Shown here: in pieces, positions 35,067 through 44,542 of the stretch
Numbering within the stretch: position 1 is the stretch's first letter
Layout of the letters: each line of letters opens with the position of its first letter
Origin: Marinobacter salsuginis
GTDB taxonomy: Bacteria; Pseudomonadota; Gammaproteobacteria; Pseudomonadales; Oleiphilaceae
Reading direction: 5' to 3'
Length of the DNA stretch: 64,000 nt
Assembly (NCBI RefSeq): GCF_009617755.1
Contig: NZ_BGZH01000001.1
Location: 1,736,001-1,800,000, forward strand
The notes under the pieces: model-generated
Told to the model about the DNA's origin: nothing
The model's database searches: none
What the model saw: the letters and a program-made list of their open reading frames with translations, nothing else
Position numbers and translations under genes: made by a program

Positions 35067-37097
35067 TTGAGTCTCAAACGACAGCTGTTCGTCGCCAGCC
35101 TGCTGATGCTGCTGATCCCCTGGGCAGGTCTGCAGTTCGTTCTGGAATTGGACGACGCGCTCCGACAGCAGGCCCGGCTGCAATTGCAGGCCCAGGCCGG
35201 GAGGCTGGCGGAAACCGCCGGCGATCAAATCATTGGTGCAACCGTCATCACACCCGAGGAGCCAGCCATCTATGTTGAGCCGCTAACGGGTAGCCTGAAT
35301 CTGGATGGTTATGGTGCTGACTGGCCGGGCTTTGACGAAGAAAATCAGGACAGAAACTGGCAAGGCCAAACCCGCAGCCAAACCGGAGAGCACTCTCTTC
35401 AATGGCAGGCCATGACCGACCGGCGGCACCTGTTCCTGCTGATCCGCGTTAACCAGCGACAACCGGTGTTCTTCAACCCGGGCAGCCCAGACCAGGCCCA
35501 TGATCGTCTCAGGCTGTGGCTGGAGCCAGCTCCAGGCAACCTGACTCCCGGTGCGCAACGGACATCCTGGCTGCTGCGCACGCCGGCTCCGGGTCAGCTG
35601 TATGGTCTGGAAGAAGCCAGCCAACAGCCAGACTACCGTATTTCCGGATTCATGCAACAAACCGGCAGCGGCTGGCAACTGGAGCTGAAGTTACCCATGC
35701 CTGCAAACCGCAGCCACCTGGGTTTTGCGGCATTGTGGGGCAATGACCAGGAAGCCGGCGTTTCTACGCCGGTCGATCCGCTGCCGGTTCTGGTCGGTCG
35801 CAATCTGGCCCTTGAGCGCCAACTGGAACCGCAGTTGAACCAGGGCCAGCGGGTGCGCCTGGTTGAACCGGCAGGCTGGGTGATCGCACGGCAGCATTCG
35901 GACACTGCGTCGCAAGCGCCGGATTTCGACAGCCTGAGCCCGTTGCAGGTGGTCGAGCAGATCAGTCTCAACGCACTCCGGGGCCTGGTGCGCCTCTACC
36001 AGCCGGAGCCCACCGCCATCGAAACCGGCACAAACCGTGTGGCTATCGAGGCTCTCCCGGAGGAAGGCCTCGTTCGACACGAGGATGACAGCGTCTGGCT
36101 GCTAACCACGCGGGAGGTTTTCGGTGGTCGCACGCTGATCCTTGAACAGTCACTGGACCAGCTCCTGACTCTTTCCGGCTCTGCCCTGGGCTCGGTCATC
36201 GCCCGTAGCACACTGATCATTGTTGCTCTAACGCTGGTTCTGCTCGGCTACGCCAGCTGGCTGTCATGGCGAATTACTCGCCTGCAGCGCGCTGTCAGCG
36301 CCAGCATTGACGAAGATGGCCGGATTACCGGTCGTGTGCCGGATGCCCGAAGCAACGATGAACTGGGCCAACTGCAGCGGCACTTCAGCCTGATGGTGGA
36401 CCGGCTCCACGGCTACAACCGCTACCTGGAGAGCTTCTCGAGGCGACTGTCCCATGAGCTGAAAACCCCTGTCGCGGTGGTTCGTTCCTCGCTGGAAAAC
36501 CTGAACCACAGCGACTCGGAAGAAGAACGCAGGAAGTACATTGAACGGGCCGCCTCAGCCACCGAGCGCCTTCGGCAGATACTCCACGGCATGAGCGAAG
36601 CCGCGCGGCTTGAGCAGAGCCTGGACCATGCGGATAAAGAACAGTTTGATCTGGCCGCAGTGGCCGCCGAAGCCACGGCCGCCTACCAGGCACTTGATCC
36701 CAGCCATCAGATTCGCTATTCGGGGCCCGATGCGGGCTGCATGATCACCGGCTCTCCGGAGCTCATGGTGCAGCTTCTCGACAAACTGGTGGACAACGCC
36801 CGTGATTTCACACCACAGGAAGGCCTGATCGAGATAGCCCTGGACTCAAGTTCAGAAGGCCTGTGCCTATCCGTTTTCAACCAGGGCTCGGCGCTGCCAG
36901 AAGACACCACAACGGACATTTTCAGCCCGTTTGTCTCGATGCGGGACGGCCAGGAACAGGGCCACCTGGGGCAGGGTTTGCTGATCGTCAGCCTGATTGC
37001 CGACTACCATGGTGCCCGGGTGGAAGCCCGCAACCGCACCCAAGGTGGCATTGACGGCGTGAGCTTCCGGGTTATTATCCCTGCCATCCATTCTTGA
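35067..37097 (+). CDS. pdsS: Dedicated sortase system sensor histidine kinase
   Basis: 676 residues from a TTG start preceded by GAGGT. TM1 (about 8-25), a large extracytoplasmic region (about 30-370), TM2 (about 378-400), HAMP, HisKA with His in RRLSHELKTPV, and HATPase with GQGLLIVSLIADYHGA. The sensory region contains LDGYGADWPGF followed by beta-strand-rich sequence ending in RLRLWLEP, reminiscent of CBM9-like sugar-binding sandwiches (my inference). It is coupled to the response regulator gene. Confidence 0.92.
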   Translation: MSLKRQLFVASLLMLLIPWAGLQFVLELDDALRQQARLQLQAQAGRLAETAGDQIIGATVITPEEPAIYVEPLTGSLNLDGYGADWPGFDEENQDRNWQGQTRSQTGEHSLQWQAMTDRRHLFLLIRVNQRQPVFFNPGSPDQAHDRLRLWLEPAPGNLTPGAQRTSWLLRTPAPGQLYGLEEASQQPDYRISGFMQQTGSGWQLELKLPMPANRSHLGFAALWGNDQEAGVSTPVDPLPVLVGRNLALERQLEPQLNQGQRVRLVEPAGWVIARQHSDTASQAPDFDSLSPLQVVEQISLNALRGLVRLYQPEPTAIETGTNRVAIEALPEEGLVRHEDDSVWLLTTREVFGGRTLILEQSLDQLLTLSGSALGSVIARSTLIIVALTLVLLGYASWLSWRITRLQRAVSASIDEDGRITGRVPDARSNDELGQLQRHFSLMVDRLHGYNRYLESFSRRLSHELKTPVAVVRSSLENLNHSDSEEERRKYIERAASATERLRQILHGMSEAARLEQSLDHADKEQFDLAAVAAEATAAYQALDPSHQIRYSGPDAGCMITGSPELMVQLLDKLVDNARDFTPQEGLIEIALDSSSEGLCLSVFNQGSALPEDTTTDIFSPFVSMRDGQEQGHLGQGLLIVSLIADYHGARVEARNRTQGGIDGVSFRVIIPAIHS

Positions 37098-37115
37098 AAA
37101 CAGGAACTGCCCGCC

Positions 37116-38423
37116 GTGAGCGCACGCCTGGACTCCCTTGATATCCACCCGCTTCGGAACGATCTCTACAACGAGCTCCATTCACGACCGTTCCAGGTGT
37201 TGCCGACACCGGCGCGGGTCACCCAGATGGCGGTGTTGACCACGCCCGAGCAGCGGGAACAGCAATTCCGGCATCTGCAGGAGCTCCATCGGCTGATGGG
37301 GCACCCGGTGCCCGAAAAAGAAGTGGGCTGCTTCGAGCACACCTTTGGTTCTTTGCGGGTTCGGCGCGAGATGCACATGGAGTTTGCGTCTTACACCTTC
37401 ATCAATCTGGACGCGGGCGATGAAGCACCATTTACCGAGACGGGTATTACGTCGCTGCCGGCAGGTTGGCTGGAACAGCTGACCGGCACAGTGATTGCTG
37501 CCTTCCATCTGGAAGTCCGGCCCGCCGCTGATGGCACCGAAGGCGACCTGGATTATGTCCGCAAGCACTTCGAAGGCATGCGACTGGTCGGCTCCAGCCC
37601 CCAGGAAGGCGCCGCCCGCGTGTGGGGCACCTTTCGGCTGCATAGTGACGGTTTTGGCCGCTTTATGGTGATGAACCACCACATGTCAGACAGCCAGCTG
37701 GGACGCCTGACCCAGCGCCTGATGGAAATTGAAACTTACCGCCTGATGTCACTGCTGGCGCTACCGGTTGCCCGGGAAATCACGCCCTCCCTGAACGATA
37801 TGGACGAGAAACTGGCAGTGATTACCCGATCACTGGCCGAAAACGAAACGGTGGATGAAGAAAAGCTCCTGGCCCAGCTGACCAACATCGCGGCCCGTAT
37901 CGAGGCCTTCCGGGCCCACTCTACGTTCCGGTTTTCCGCCACCAGAGCTTACCATCAACTGGTCCTGACCCGCCTGGAGGAACTGCGGGAAGACGAACTT
38001 TCAGGCCACCTGACCCTGACCGAATTCATGACCCGCCGGCTGACACCGGCGGTGAAAACCTGCGAGGCGGTCAGTGAGCGGCTGGAAGATCTGTCACGCC
38101 GGATCGACCGGGCGTCAGACATGATGCGCACCCGGGTGGAACTGGCCATCCAGAGCCAGAACCAGCAACTGCTCAGCTCCATGGACCGGCGCTCCAAAAT
38201 TCAGCTGATGATGCAGCACACGGTGGAAGGTTTCTCCGTGGTGGCCATCACCTATTACCTGATTGGCCTGCTCAAATTCGGGCTGGATTCGGTTTATGAA
38301 GCTGGCGTGGCCTTCAACAAAACCTTGGTTCTCGGCATCGCCATTCCGGTGGTGATGACCCTGGTGTTTCTCGGGGTTCGTGTGGTCCACCACCACTTCA
38401 TCAAGATGGCAAAACGGCAGTAG
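37116..38423 (+). CDS. DUF3422 family membrane protein
   Basis: 435 residues from a GTG start 18 bp after the sortase-system kinase gene. The DUF3422 hallmark N-terminus (HPLRNDLYNELHSRPF) is present. The C-terminus has two membrane helices flanking a short loop (about 370-425), after a long helical region (about 230-365) likely to form a coiled coil. No function is established for the family. It may share the kinase's transcript by position, though this need not mean shared function. Confidence 0.9.
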   Translation: MSARLDSLDIHPLRNDLYNELHSRPFQVLPTPARVTQMAVLTTPEQREQQFRHLQELHRLMGHPVPEKEVGCFEHTFGSLRVRREMHMEFASYTFINLDAGDEAPFTETGITSLPAGWLEQLTGTVIAAFHLEVRPAADGTEGDLDYVRKHFEGMRLVGSSPQEGAARVWGTFRLHSDGFGRFMVMNHHMSDSQLGRLTQRLMEIETYRLMSLLALPVAREITPSLNDMDEKLAVITRSLAENETVDEEKLLAQLTNIAARIEAFRAHSTFRFSATRAYHQLVLTRLEELREDELSGHLTLTEFMTRRLTPAVKTCEAVSERLEDLSRRIDRASDMMRTRVELAIQSQNQQLLSSMDRRSKIQLMMQHTVEGFSVVAITYYLIGLLKFGLDSVYEAGVAFNKTLVLGIAIPVVMTLVFLGVRVVHHHFIKMAKRQ

Positions 38424-39215
38424 CTACTTCAGTTTGCCCAGCTCCCGTTCGCCGGCAAACTGCCGGTAGAACTGTTGAGCCGTTCGGCCGTTGCGCACGC
38501 CCTTGGCGGTGGCGAAGCGAATGGCCTCCCGGTGCAGGCCTTCACGGTCATCAAATTGCGGGAAAAGTGCATCCACGGCCTGTAGGAAGACGTCCTGCGA
38601 GAAGGCATAGAATGATAGCTGCAGACCGAAGCGGTCCGCCAGCGAGACCTGCTCTTCGATGGCCTCCGCCGGGTGCAGCTCCCCGTCCCGCATCTCGCTC
38701 TTGAGGTTGTCAGACATGAACTCCGGCATCAGGTGTCGGCGGTTGGAGGTGGCATAAACCCGCACGTTCTCCGGCGGCAGTTCCAGGGAACCCTCCAGCA
38801 CACTTTTCAGGGCCTTGTAGCTGGATTCCCCGACATCGAACGACAGGTCATCACAGAAGATCACGAACCGGAACGGCAGATCGCAAATGTCGTCAACAAT
38901 CTCTGGCAGATTGACCAGATCGTCCTTGTCCACCTCAATCATGCGCAGCCCGCGCTCCTTGTAGCGATTCAGCAACGCCTTGATCAGGGACGACTTACCC
39001 GTGCCCCGGGAGCCCCAGAGTAAGGCGTTGTTGGAGGGCTCACCAGCAAGAAAGCGCTCGGTATTGCGGGCCAGGGCTTGTTGTTGCCGGTCGATACCCT
39101 TCAGGTCCTGCCATTGCACCGGATCGAGTCGGCGGATGGCACGAAGCCCTGAACGATGGCGACGCCAGACCGCCGCCGGAGTGGATTGCCAGTCAAAGGG
39201 TGCAGTCGCAGACAT
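38424..39215 (-). CDS. DUF815 family AAA-like ATPase
   Basis: 263 residues from the ATG at 39213-39215, chosen because GGAAAGAGG precedes it; the frame is open further upstream but would then cover the mgsA start. P-loop GSRGTGKSSL (about residues 56-65) and Walker B-like VIFCDDLSFD are visible, with a sensor-like VYATSNRRHL. This is the DUF815 family of predicted ATPases, function unknown. It is divergent from mgsA and convergent with the DUF3422 gene. Confidence 0.92.
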   Translation of the reverse strand: MSATAPFDWQSTPAAVWRRHRSGLRAIRRLDPVQWQDLKGIDRQQQALARNTERFLAGEPSNNALLWGSRGTGKSSLIKALLNRYKERGLRMIEVDKDDLVNLPEIVDDICDLPFRFVIFCDDLSFDVGESSYKALKSVLEGSLELPPENVRVYATSNRRHLMPEFMSDNLKSEMRDGELHPAEAIEEQVSLADRFGLQLSFYAFSQDVFLQAVDALFPQFDDREGLHREAIRFATAKGVRNGRTAQQFYRQFAGERELGKLK

Positions 39216-39298
39216 AAACCTCTTTCCTATTCCGTCGCGGGTCAGGCTGTGAAACACTGACCCTGAAAAAACCTTGATAACAGGAGACTTTACCCCAA

Positions 39299-39742
39299 AT
39301 GGCCGTAAAATCCGTCGCTTTGGTGGCACACGACAACAAGAAAAAGGAACTGGTGGACTGGGTTGCCGAAAACCGCACCCGCTTTGCCCCACTAAAACTC
39401 TACGCCACCGGCACCACCGGACGGCTGCTACGGGACAACCTGGAGCGGGATGACATCCATTGCCTGCTCAGTGGACCCCTGGGCGGCGACCAGCAAATCG
39501 GCGCAAAAATTGCCGAGGGCGAAATCGACCTGCTGGTGTTCTTCTGGGATCCACTCGAACCCCAACCCCACGACCCGGATATCAAGGCCCTGCTGCGGAT
39601 TGCCGCGCTGTGGAACATCCCGGTGGCCTGCAACCGGGCAACGGCCGAATTCATTCTGACCTCAGCCTACATGACCGACGACCAGCACCAGCCGAAAAAG
39701 CCCGACTTCTCCGATTACACCGGTCGCTCGGTCAGCGCCTGA
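39299..39742 (+). CDS. mgsA: Methylglyoxal synthase
   Basis: 147 residues, the usual MgsA length. It converts dihydroxyacetone phosphate to methylglyoxal and phosphate, a bypass of lower glycolysis. Conserved segments: VALVAHDNKK, the phosphate-binding YATGTTGR, SGPLGGDQQIG, and LLVFFWDPLEPQPHDPDIKA with the catalytic Asp region. The CAGGAGA site upstream of the ATG supports the start. Confidence 0.96.
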   Translation: MAVKSVALVAHDNKKKELVDWVAENRTRFAPLKLYATGTTGRLLRDNLERDDIHCLLSGPLGGDQQIGAKIAEGEIDLLVFFWDPLEPQPHDPDIKALLRIAALWNIPVACNRATAEFILTSAYMTDDQHQPKKPDFSDYTGRSVSA

Positions 39743-39762
39743 GTAATGTTCAATCGGGCCGC

Positions 39763-39791
39763 TTACAGCTACACTAAAAAAGAAGCTGTAA
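39763..39791. promoter_or_regulatory. Inverted repeat in the leader of the triple-sensor diguanylate cyclase gene
   Basis: TTACAGCT at 39763-39770 and AGCTGTAA at 39784-39791 are perfect inverted copies around an A-rich loop. It ends just before the AAGGAA Shine-Dalgarno of the next gene. It could be a weak terminator of mgsA, an operator, or a leader hairpin affecting ribosome access. Confidence 0.35.
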
Positions 39792-39809
39792 AGGAACGCC
39801 GGCCTGCCG

Positions 39810-42725
39810 ATGAAAACTCGCGCGACTCACAAAAATAGCGGATGCTGGAGGGTGGCCGCTGCATTTCTCTGGGGCTTTTATCTTTTGCTGACAGCCCCAT
39901 TGGCGTTTTCCGAGCAGCCCGACGAGACCATTACCGTCGGTATCGTTGGCGACAACAAACCCTACTCGTTCGATGATGGCCCCGGCGCCTCCGGCTTTTC
40001 TGTGGATGTTCTCAGGGAGGTGGCCCGACAGTCGGGCCTGAACTTCCGGTTCCGGGCCGGCAGCTGGCCGGAAATCTACGATGCGTTTCTACGCAGTGAG
40101 CTGGATGTTATTGATGGCATTTCTTTCAGTGCCGAACGCTCGGAAAAAATCCTGTTCACCGAGCCCTATCATCTGCGCCAGACCTATCTGATGCATAACA
40201 GCCAGGAGCCGATGGGGCAGATAAGCTCGCTGGCGGACCTCGAAAACAGGCGTGTAGGCGTCGTACGCGATGTCTATTACCGTGACGCTCTTGAGGAACA
40301 CGGGCTGTCCATTACCAGCTACGATTCTGTTCACAGCATGATTCGTGCCCTCGCGTTTGGCTGGGTTGATGTCATTATCGGCCCAAGACTGACCCTTCAA
40401 TATTATGCCAACCAGGCCGGCTTTGGTTTTCTTGAAATCGCTGGGACCGCCCCCCTTGGAGATCTGGCAACCGAGGATTTTCGCATTGGCGTACTCAAAT
40501 CCAATGAGGGCCTTTACCAGAGAATCACTGAGGGCCTGGGGCAGATTCCAGTCGAGCGCATCAACGAGCTGCTCAACCGTTGGCAGGAACTGGGCGGTAA
40601 TAACCTTTCCAACGGCGTCAGCTTTACCCTGACGCCAAGGCAACGCGAGTTTATCGCCGAGACCGGCCCCGTTCGCGTTGGCCTGATGCGGGACTACGCG
40701 CCCTACAGCTTCGAGAGCGCAACCCGGATTCACGGGTTGAGCGTTGATGTGCTCGGCCGAATATCAGACCTGACCGGGTTGCAGATCATCCCTGTGGAAG
40801 GCCAATGGATCGAACTGCTCCCGCTGTTCAGAGACGGGGAAATCGATGTATTGGCCAACATGTCATACCGACCCGAGCGCGAGGCATTTACCCGATTTAC
40901 CCAGCCCTACCATACGATTCCCAACGTGGCGTTTACCCGGGACCCTGCCCTGAGAATCAACAGCCTTGAAGACCTGAAGAGCCAGCGCGTGGCTCTGGGC
41001 TCTGGCATCTACTACGAAGAACCGGTGCGCAATGCACTCGGTGAGAATGCGAGGATCTTTACCACCCAGGACACCATGTTCCAGGCACTTGCGAGAGATG
41101 AGGTGGATGTGGTGCTCGCGGCCCTGCCCAACGGCAACTTCTGGGTGCGTGAGATGGGCATAACAGGCGTGAGAATCGCCGGGGAGCTAATCATCGACGG
41201 CCAGAGCGGGGAGGATCTGAGGTTCGGTGTCAGACCTGGTCTGGCACCGTTGGTGGACATCCTGAATCAGGCATTGTCAGCAATCACCCCGGAAGAGATG
41301 CACGCCATTGAAACCCGCTGGCTGGGTGCCAGTGTCGACCTGGAAGTGCAGGCAACGGGAGAAGTGGCCCTGAATGCTGCAGAGCTGGCCTGGCTCGAGT
41401 CCCACAACCACCAGATCAACACCTGCATCGATCCGGATTGGTTTCCACTTGAAGGCCTTGATGCAGAGGGTAAGCATGCCGGGTTATCGGCGGAAGTAGT
41501 CCGCTTGTTTTCAAAACGGACGCCCATTCAATTCGAACTGGTTCGCACCGACACCTGGACAGAATCCATTCTCAGCATGAAGAGGGGCGAGTGCGATATC
41601 TTCACGATGGCGATGCAAACGCCAGAGCGGCTGGATTACCTGAACTTTACCGACCCCTACCTTGAGGTGCCCACGGTTGTCCTTGGCCGGATTGAGGCTC
41701 CGTTTATCGAACGTGTTGGCGATCTGCGAGGCCAGCGAATCGGCATTGTTGAGGGTTACGCCTTTGAAGAACTTCTGCGAAGCCGCTACCCCTCAATGAA
41801 CCTGGTTGAAGTCGCCAACGAGCAGGCAGGTCTGCGTAAATTACAGAGCAACGAGTTGGATGGGTACATTACAACACTGGCAACCGCCAGCTATTACATG
41901 CAGGAACTCGGGCTTGCCGACTTGAAAGTCATCGGCCGTATTCCGGCAGACTGGTCACTGTCGGTAGCTACTCGCAAAGAGGAGCCCGTGGTTTTTGGCA
42001 TCATGCAAAAGCTGGTATCCAGCCTGACTTCTGAAGAGCGGAAAAATCTCGAACGGCAATGGCGCAATATTCAGATTGAGGAATCCGTGGACTACACGCT
42101 GATCTGGCGTTTATCCATCGCCGCGATACTCATAGCTGGCCTTCTTGTCTTCTGGAACCGAAAACTCGGTCGGCTAAACAGGGATCTGTCCCACGCCAAC
42201 GAAACCCTCGCCCGGCTGAGCGTTACCGACGACTTGACCAAGCTGGGCAACCGAAGCTATTTCGACCAGGAATTCCGCAAGAGTTTCCAATGGTGCCAGC
42301 GCCACGGTTCGGGCTTTGCTGTCGCGATGGTGGACGCCGACCATTTCAAGATGATCAACGATAATTACGGCCACGAGGCGGGGGATGTCTGCCTGCAAAC
42401 ACTGGCTGGCCTGATGCGTGAACACTTCCGCCGGGAAACCGACAGGCTCTCCCGCTTCGGTGGTGAAGAGTTTGTTATTTTTGCCAGCTACGAAGACAGG
42501 AACGAGATCAGGAATCGCCTCGAGACTTTCCGCAAGGCCGTACAGAAAAGCTGCTCGGTGTGCGGCGAACACGAAGTCAACCTGACCATCAGCATTGGCC
42601 TCGCCACGGGCATTCCCGGACCCGACGACTCGCCAGCGGAATTTCTGCGGCAGGCTGACCAGGCGCTCTATCAGGCCAAACAGAATGGCCGCAACCGCCT
42701 CGAAGCTCGTTCGGTGGGCTCCTGA
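39810..42725 (+). CDS. Diguanylate cyclase with three tandem periplasmic solute-binding domains
   Basis: 971 residues. A signal/TM segment (about 14-32) is followed by three bacterial extracellular solute-binding family 3 domains: about 38-265 (VGIVGDNKPYSF), 285-505 (VGLMRDYAPYSF) and 530-755 (TCIDPDWFPLEG). Then come a TM helix (about 772-792), a short coiled coil and a GGDEF domain. The active site is GGEEF with an RxxD I-site (RETD) five residues before it. It probably produces c-di-GMP in response to amino-acid-like ligands. Such triple tandems are known from BvgS-like sensors but are uncommon on GGDEF proteins as far as I recall. Confidence 0.92.
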   Translation: MKTRATHKNSGCWRVAAAFLWGFYLLLTAPLAFSEQPDETITVGIVGDNKPYSFDDGPGASGFSVDVLREVARQSGLNFRFRAGSWPEIYDAFLRSELDVIDGISFSAERSEKILFTEPYHLRQTYLMHNSQEPMGQISSLADLENRRVGVVRDVYYRDALEEHGLSITSYDSVHSMIRALAFGWVDVIIGPRLTLQYYANQAGFGFLEIAGTAPLGDLATEDFRIGVLKSNEGLYQRITEGLGQIPVERINELLNRWQELGGNNLSNGVSFTLTPRQREFIAETGPVRVGLMRDYAPYSFESATRIHGLSVDVLGRISDLTGLQIIPVEGQWIELLPLFRDGEIDVLANMSYRPEREAFTRFTQPYHTIPNVAFTRDPALRINSLEDLKSQRVALGSGIYYEEPVRNALGENARIFTTQDTMFQALARDEVDVVLAALPNGNFWVREMGITGVRIAGELIIDGQSGEDLRFGVRPGLAPLVDILNQALSAITPEEMHAIETRWLGASVDLEVQATGEVALNAAELAWLESHNHQINTCIDPDWFPLEGLDAEGKHAGLSAEVVRLFSKRTPIQFELVRTDTWTESILSMKRGECDIFTMAMQTPERLDYLNFTDPYLEVPTVVLGRIEAPFIERVGDLRGQRIGIVEGYAFEELLRSRYPSMNLVEVANEQAGLRKLQSNELDGYITTLATASYYMQELGLADLKVIGRIPADWSLSVATRKEEPVVFGIMQKLVSSLTSEERKNLERQWRNIQIEESVDYTLIWRLSIAAILIAGLLVFWNRKLGRLNRDLSHANETLARLSVTDDLTKLGNRSYFDQEFRKSFQWCQRHGSGFAVAMVDADHFKMINDNYGHEAGDVCLQTLAGLMREHFRRETDRLSRFGGEEFVIFASYEDRNEIRNRLETFRKAVQKSCSVCGEHEVNLTISIGLATGIPGPDDSPAEFLRQADQALYQAKQNGRNRLEARSVGS

Positions 42726-42769
42726 GTGGTGCTAGACTAGAATAAAAACAAAGCTACAAGGAGAACACC

Positions 42770-43741
42770 ATGGCACGCATTTACGAGGACAACTCCCTGT
42801 CCATCGGCAACACCCCGTTGGTCAGACTGAACCGCGTCAACGATGGCGCCACCATCTGGGCCAAGATCGAGGGCCGCAACCCGGCCTATTCGGTCAAATG
42901 CCGGATTGGCTCAGCCATGATCTGGGACGCCGAAAAACGCGGCACCCTGAAACCCGGTATGACCATCGTGGAGCCCACCAGTGGGAACACGGGCATCGCC
43001 CTGGCCTATGTGGCAGCCGCCAGGGGCTATAAACTGATCCTGACCATGCCCGCTTCCATGAGCCTGGAGCGTCGCAAGGTGCTCAAAGCACTCGGTGCAG
43101 AGCTGGTACTGACCGAACCAGCCAAAGGTATGCCGGGCGCCATCGCCAAGGCTGAAGAAATCTTTGCCAGCGATCCAGACAATCATTTTCTGCCTCAGCA
43201 GTTCCAGAACCCGGCCAATCCCCGAATTCACGAGGACACCACCGGCCCGGAAATCTGGAACGACACGGATGGTGAGGTCGATGTCTTTGTGGCCGGGGTT
43301 GGCACTGGCGGCACACTGACCGGTGTTTCCCGCTACATCAAAGGCACCAAGGGCAAGAAAATTGCCACCATTGCCGTCGAACCCGCCGACTCGCCCGTGA
43401 TTACGCAGGTGATGAACGGTGAGGACCCCAAACCATCCCCTCACAAGATTCAGGGCATCGGGGCTGGCTTCGTACCCAAGAACCTGGACCTGGAAATGGT
43501 CGATCAGGTGGAGACTGTCACCAATGAAGACGCCATGGACATGGCCCATCGACTGATGCAGGAAGAGGGCATTCTCTGCGGCATTTCCTGCGGCGCGGCG
43601 GTGGTGGCTGCAGTTCGAATCAGCAAGCAGCCGGAGTACCAGGGTAAGAATATTGTGGTGGTGCTGCCGGATACGGCGGAGCGTTACCTGTCTTCGGCAC
43701 TGTTCGCCGACCGGTTTGGTGAACTGGAAAACGTTCAATAG
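42770..43741 (+). CDS. cysK: Cysteine synthase A (O-acetylserine sulfhydrylase)
   Basis: 323 residues. A PLP enzyme that makes cysteine from O-acetylserine and sulfide. The PLP lysine is in [11 protein letters not shown], the substrate loop is [11 protein letters not shown], and the phosphate-binding glycines are in [11 protein letters not shown] strong AAGGAGA site precedes the ATG. It is monocistronic, closed by a perfect hairpin terminator at 43749-43773. Confidence 0.96.
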   Translation: MARIYEDNSLSIGNTPLVRLNRVNDGATIWAKIEGRNPAYSVKCRIGSAMIWDAEKRGTLKPGMTIVEPTSGNTGIALAYVAAARGYKLILTMPASMSLERRKVLKALGAELVLTEPAKGMPGAIAKAEEIFASDPDNHFLPQQFQNPANPRIHEDTTGPEIWNDTDGEVDVFVAGVGTGGTLTGVSRYIKGTKGKKIATIAVEPADSPVITQVMNGEDPKPSPHKIQGIGAGFVPKNLDLEMVDQVETVTNEDAMDMAHRLMQEEGILCGISCGAAVVAAVRISKQPEYQGKNIVVVLPDTAERYLSSALFADRFGELENVQ

Positions 43742-43748
43742 TTGTGAA

Positions 43749-43773
43749 AAGGCGCAGCATGTTGCTGCGCCTT
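43749..43773. terminator. Hairpin terminator between convergent cysK and outer-membrane protein genes
   Basis: AAGGCGCAGC, a 5-nt loop, and GCTGCGCCTT form a perfect 10-bp stem 7 bp past the cysK stop. The minus strand ends with TTTTCAC after the stem, so it may serve both genes. Confidence 0.8.
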
Positions 43774-43780
43774 GCACTCA

Positions 43781-44359
43781 TCAGAACTGATACTTCAGAC
43801 CGACCCGACCGGTATCAAACTCCGGCCCGCTGTTGGTAACCTGGCCGTTGAAATCTTCTTTATCAATGTCGACGTTGTAGCGATTGTATTCCGCGAATGC
43901 CGTCAAATGAGGTGTCACCCGGAAATCCACACCGGCACCCACGAAAGGCGATACCTCATCGTAGGTCTCACTTTCGTTGAATGCATCAACATCGAAAGCG
44001 GACGCAAACGCCCCCGCCTTGCCATACACGCCGAAGCTGTCCGTAAGGGGCAGTCGGCCAACAGCGCCCAGACCAAAGCCTTTCAACTTGCCTTCAACCT
44101 CGTCCTCGCCAAAGTTGCCGAAATCGATGTACTCCGCCTCCAGGGCAAAAAACGGACTGAACTGGTAGCCAACAGCGGCGCCAAGCAGATCGTTTTCATC
44201 CTCGAACTCGCCGCCGTGTGATTTGTAGCCGCCGTAGCTGCCACTAACATAAGGACCCGACCGGTCCCGCTCCACGCTGCCCTGAGCCAGAACGGCGGGC
44301 GCGGCGGCGAAAGACGCTGTGAACAGTGCGGCAGTGGTAAAACGGATTGCGGAATTCAT
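43781..44359 (-). CDS. Outer-membrane beta-barrel protein (porin-like, OmpA-barrel type)
   Basis: 192 residues with a signal peptide cleaved after VLAQ (about residue 25). The mature protein alternates hydrophobic and polar residues in about eight strands (GPYVSGSYGGYK, LLGAAVGYQFSPFFALEAEY, HLTAFAEYNRY, RVGLKYQF) and ends in Phe, as outer-membrane barrels do. Acidic loops are prominent. A CAGGAGGAA site precedes the ATG. A small structural or adhesin-type barrel is likely; exact role unknown. Confidence 0.88.
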   Translation of the reverse strand: MNSAIRFTTAALFTASFAAAPAVLAQGSVERDRSGPYVSGSYGGYKSHGGEFEDENDLLGAAVGYQFSPFFALEAEYIDFGNFGEDEVEGKLKGFGLGAVGRLPLTDSFGVYGKAGAFASAFDVDAFNESETYDEVSPFVGAGVDFRVTPHLTAFAEYNRYNVDIDKEDFNGQVTNSGPEFDTGRVGLKYQF

Positions 44360-44511
44360 AGGGCGTTCCTCCTGATGAGTTCAAATGTCCTTTCATTCCA
44401 TGGGAATCGAAAGTTGCCTTCCAATTTCCTGAACTCACCCTACAGAGGATTCCCTCAGATTTGGGTTAAAACCCAACTACGATTCATTCATATTCCCTTA
44501 ATTCTTCAAGA

Positions 44512-44536
44512 CAGGCGCTCCCAAAGGGAGCACCTG
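44512..44536. terminator. Hairpin after the glycerophosphodiesterase gene
   Basis: CAGGCGCTCCC pairs with GGGAGCACCTG with one mismatch around an AAA loop. It lies just past the stop codon at 44543 and is followed on the minus strand by a moderately T-rich stretch. Confidence 0.55.
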
Positions 44537-44542
44537 TTCGGA

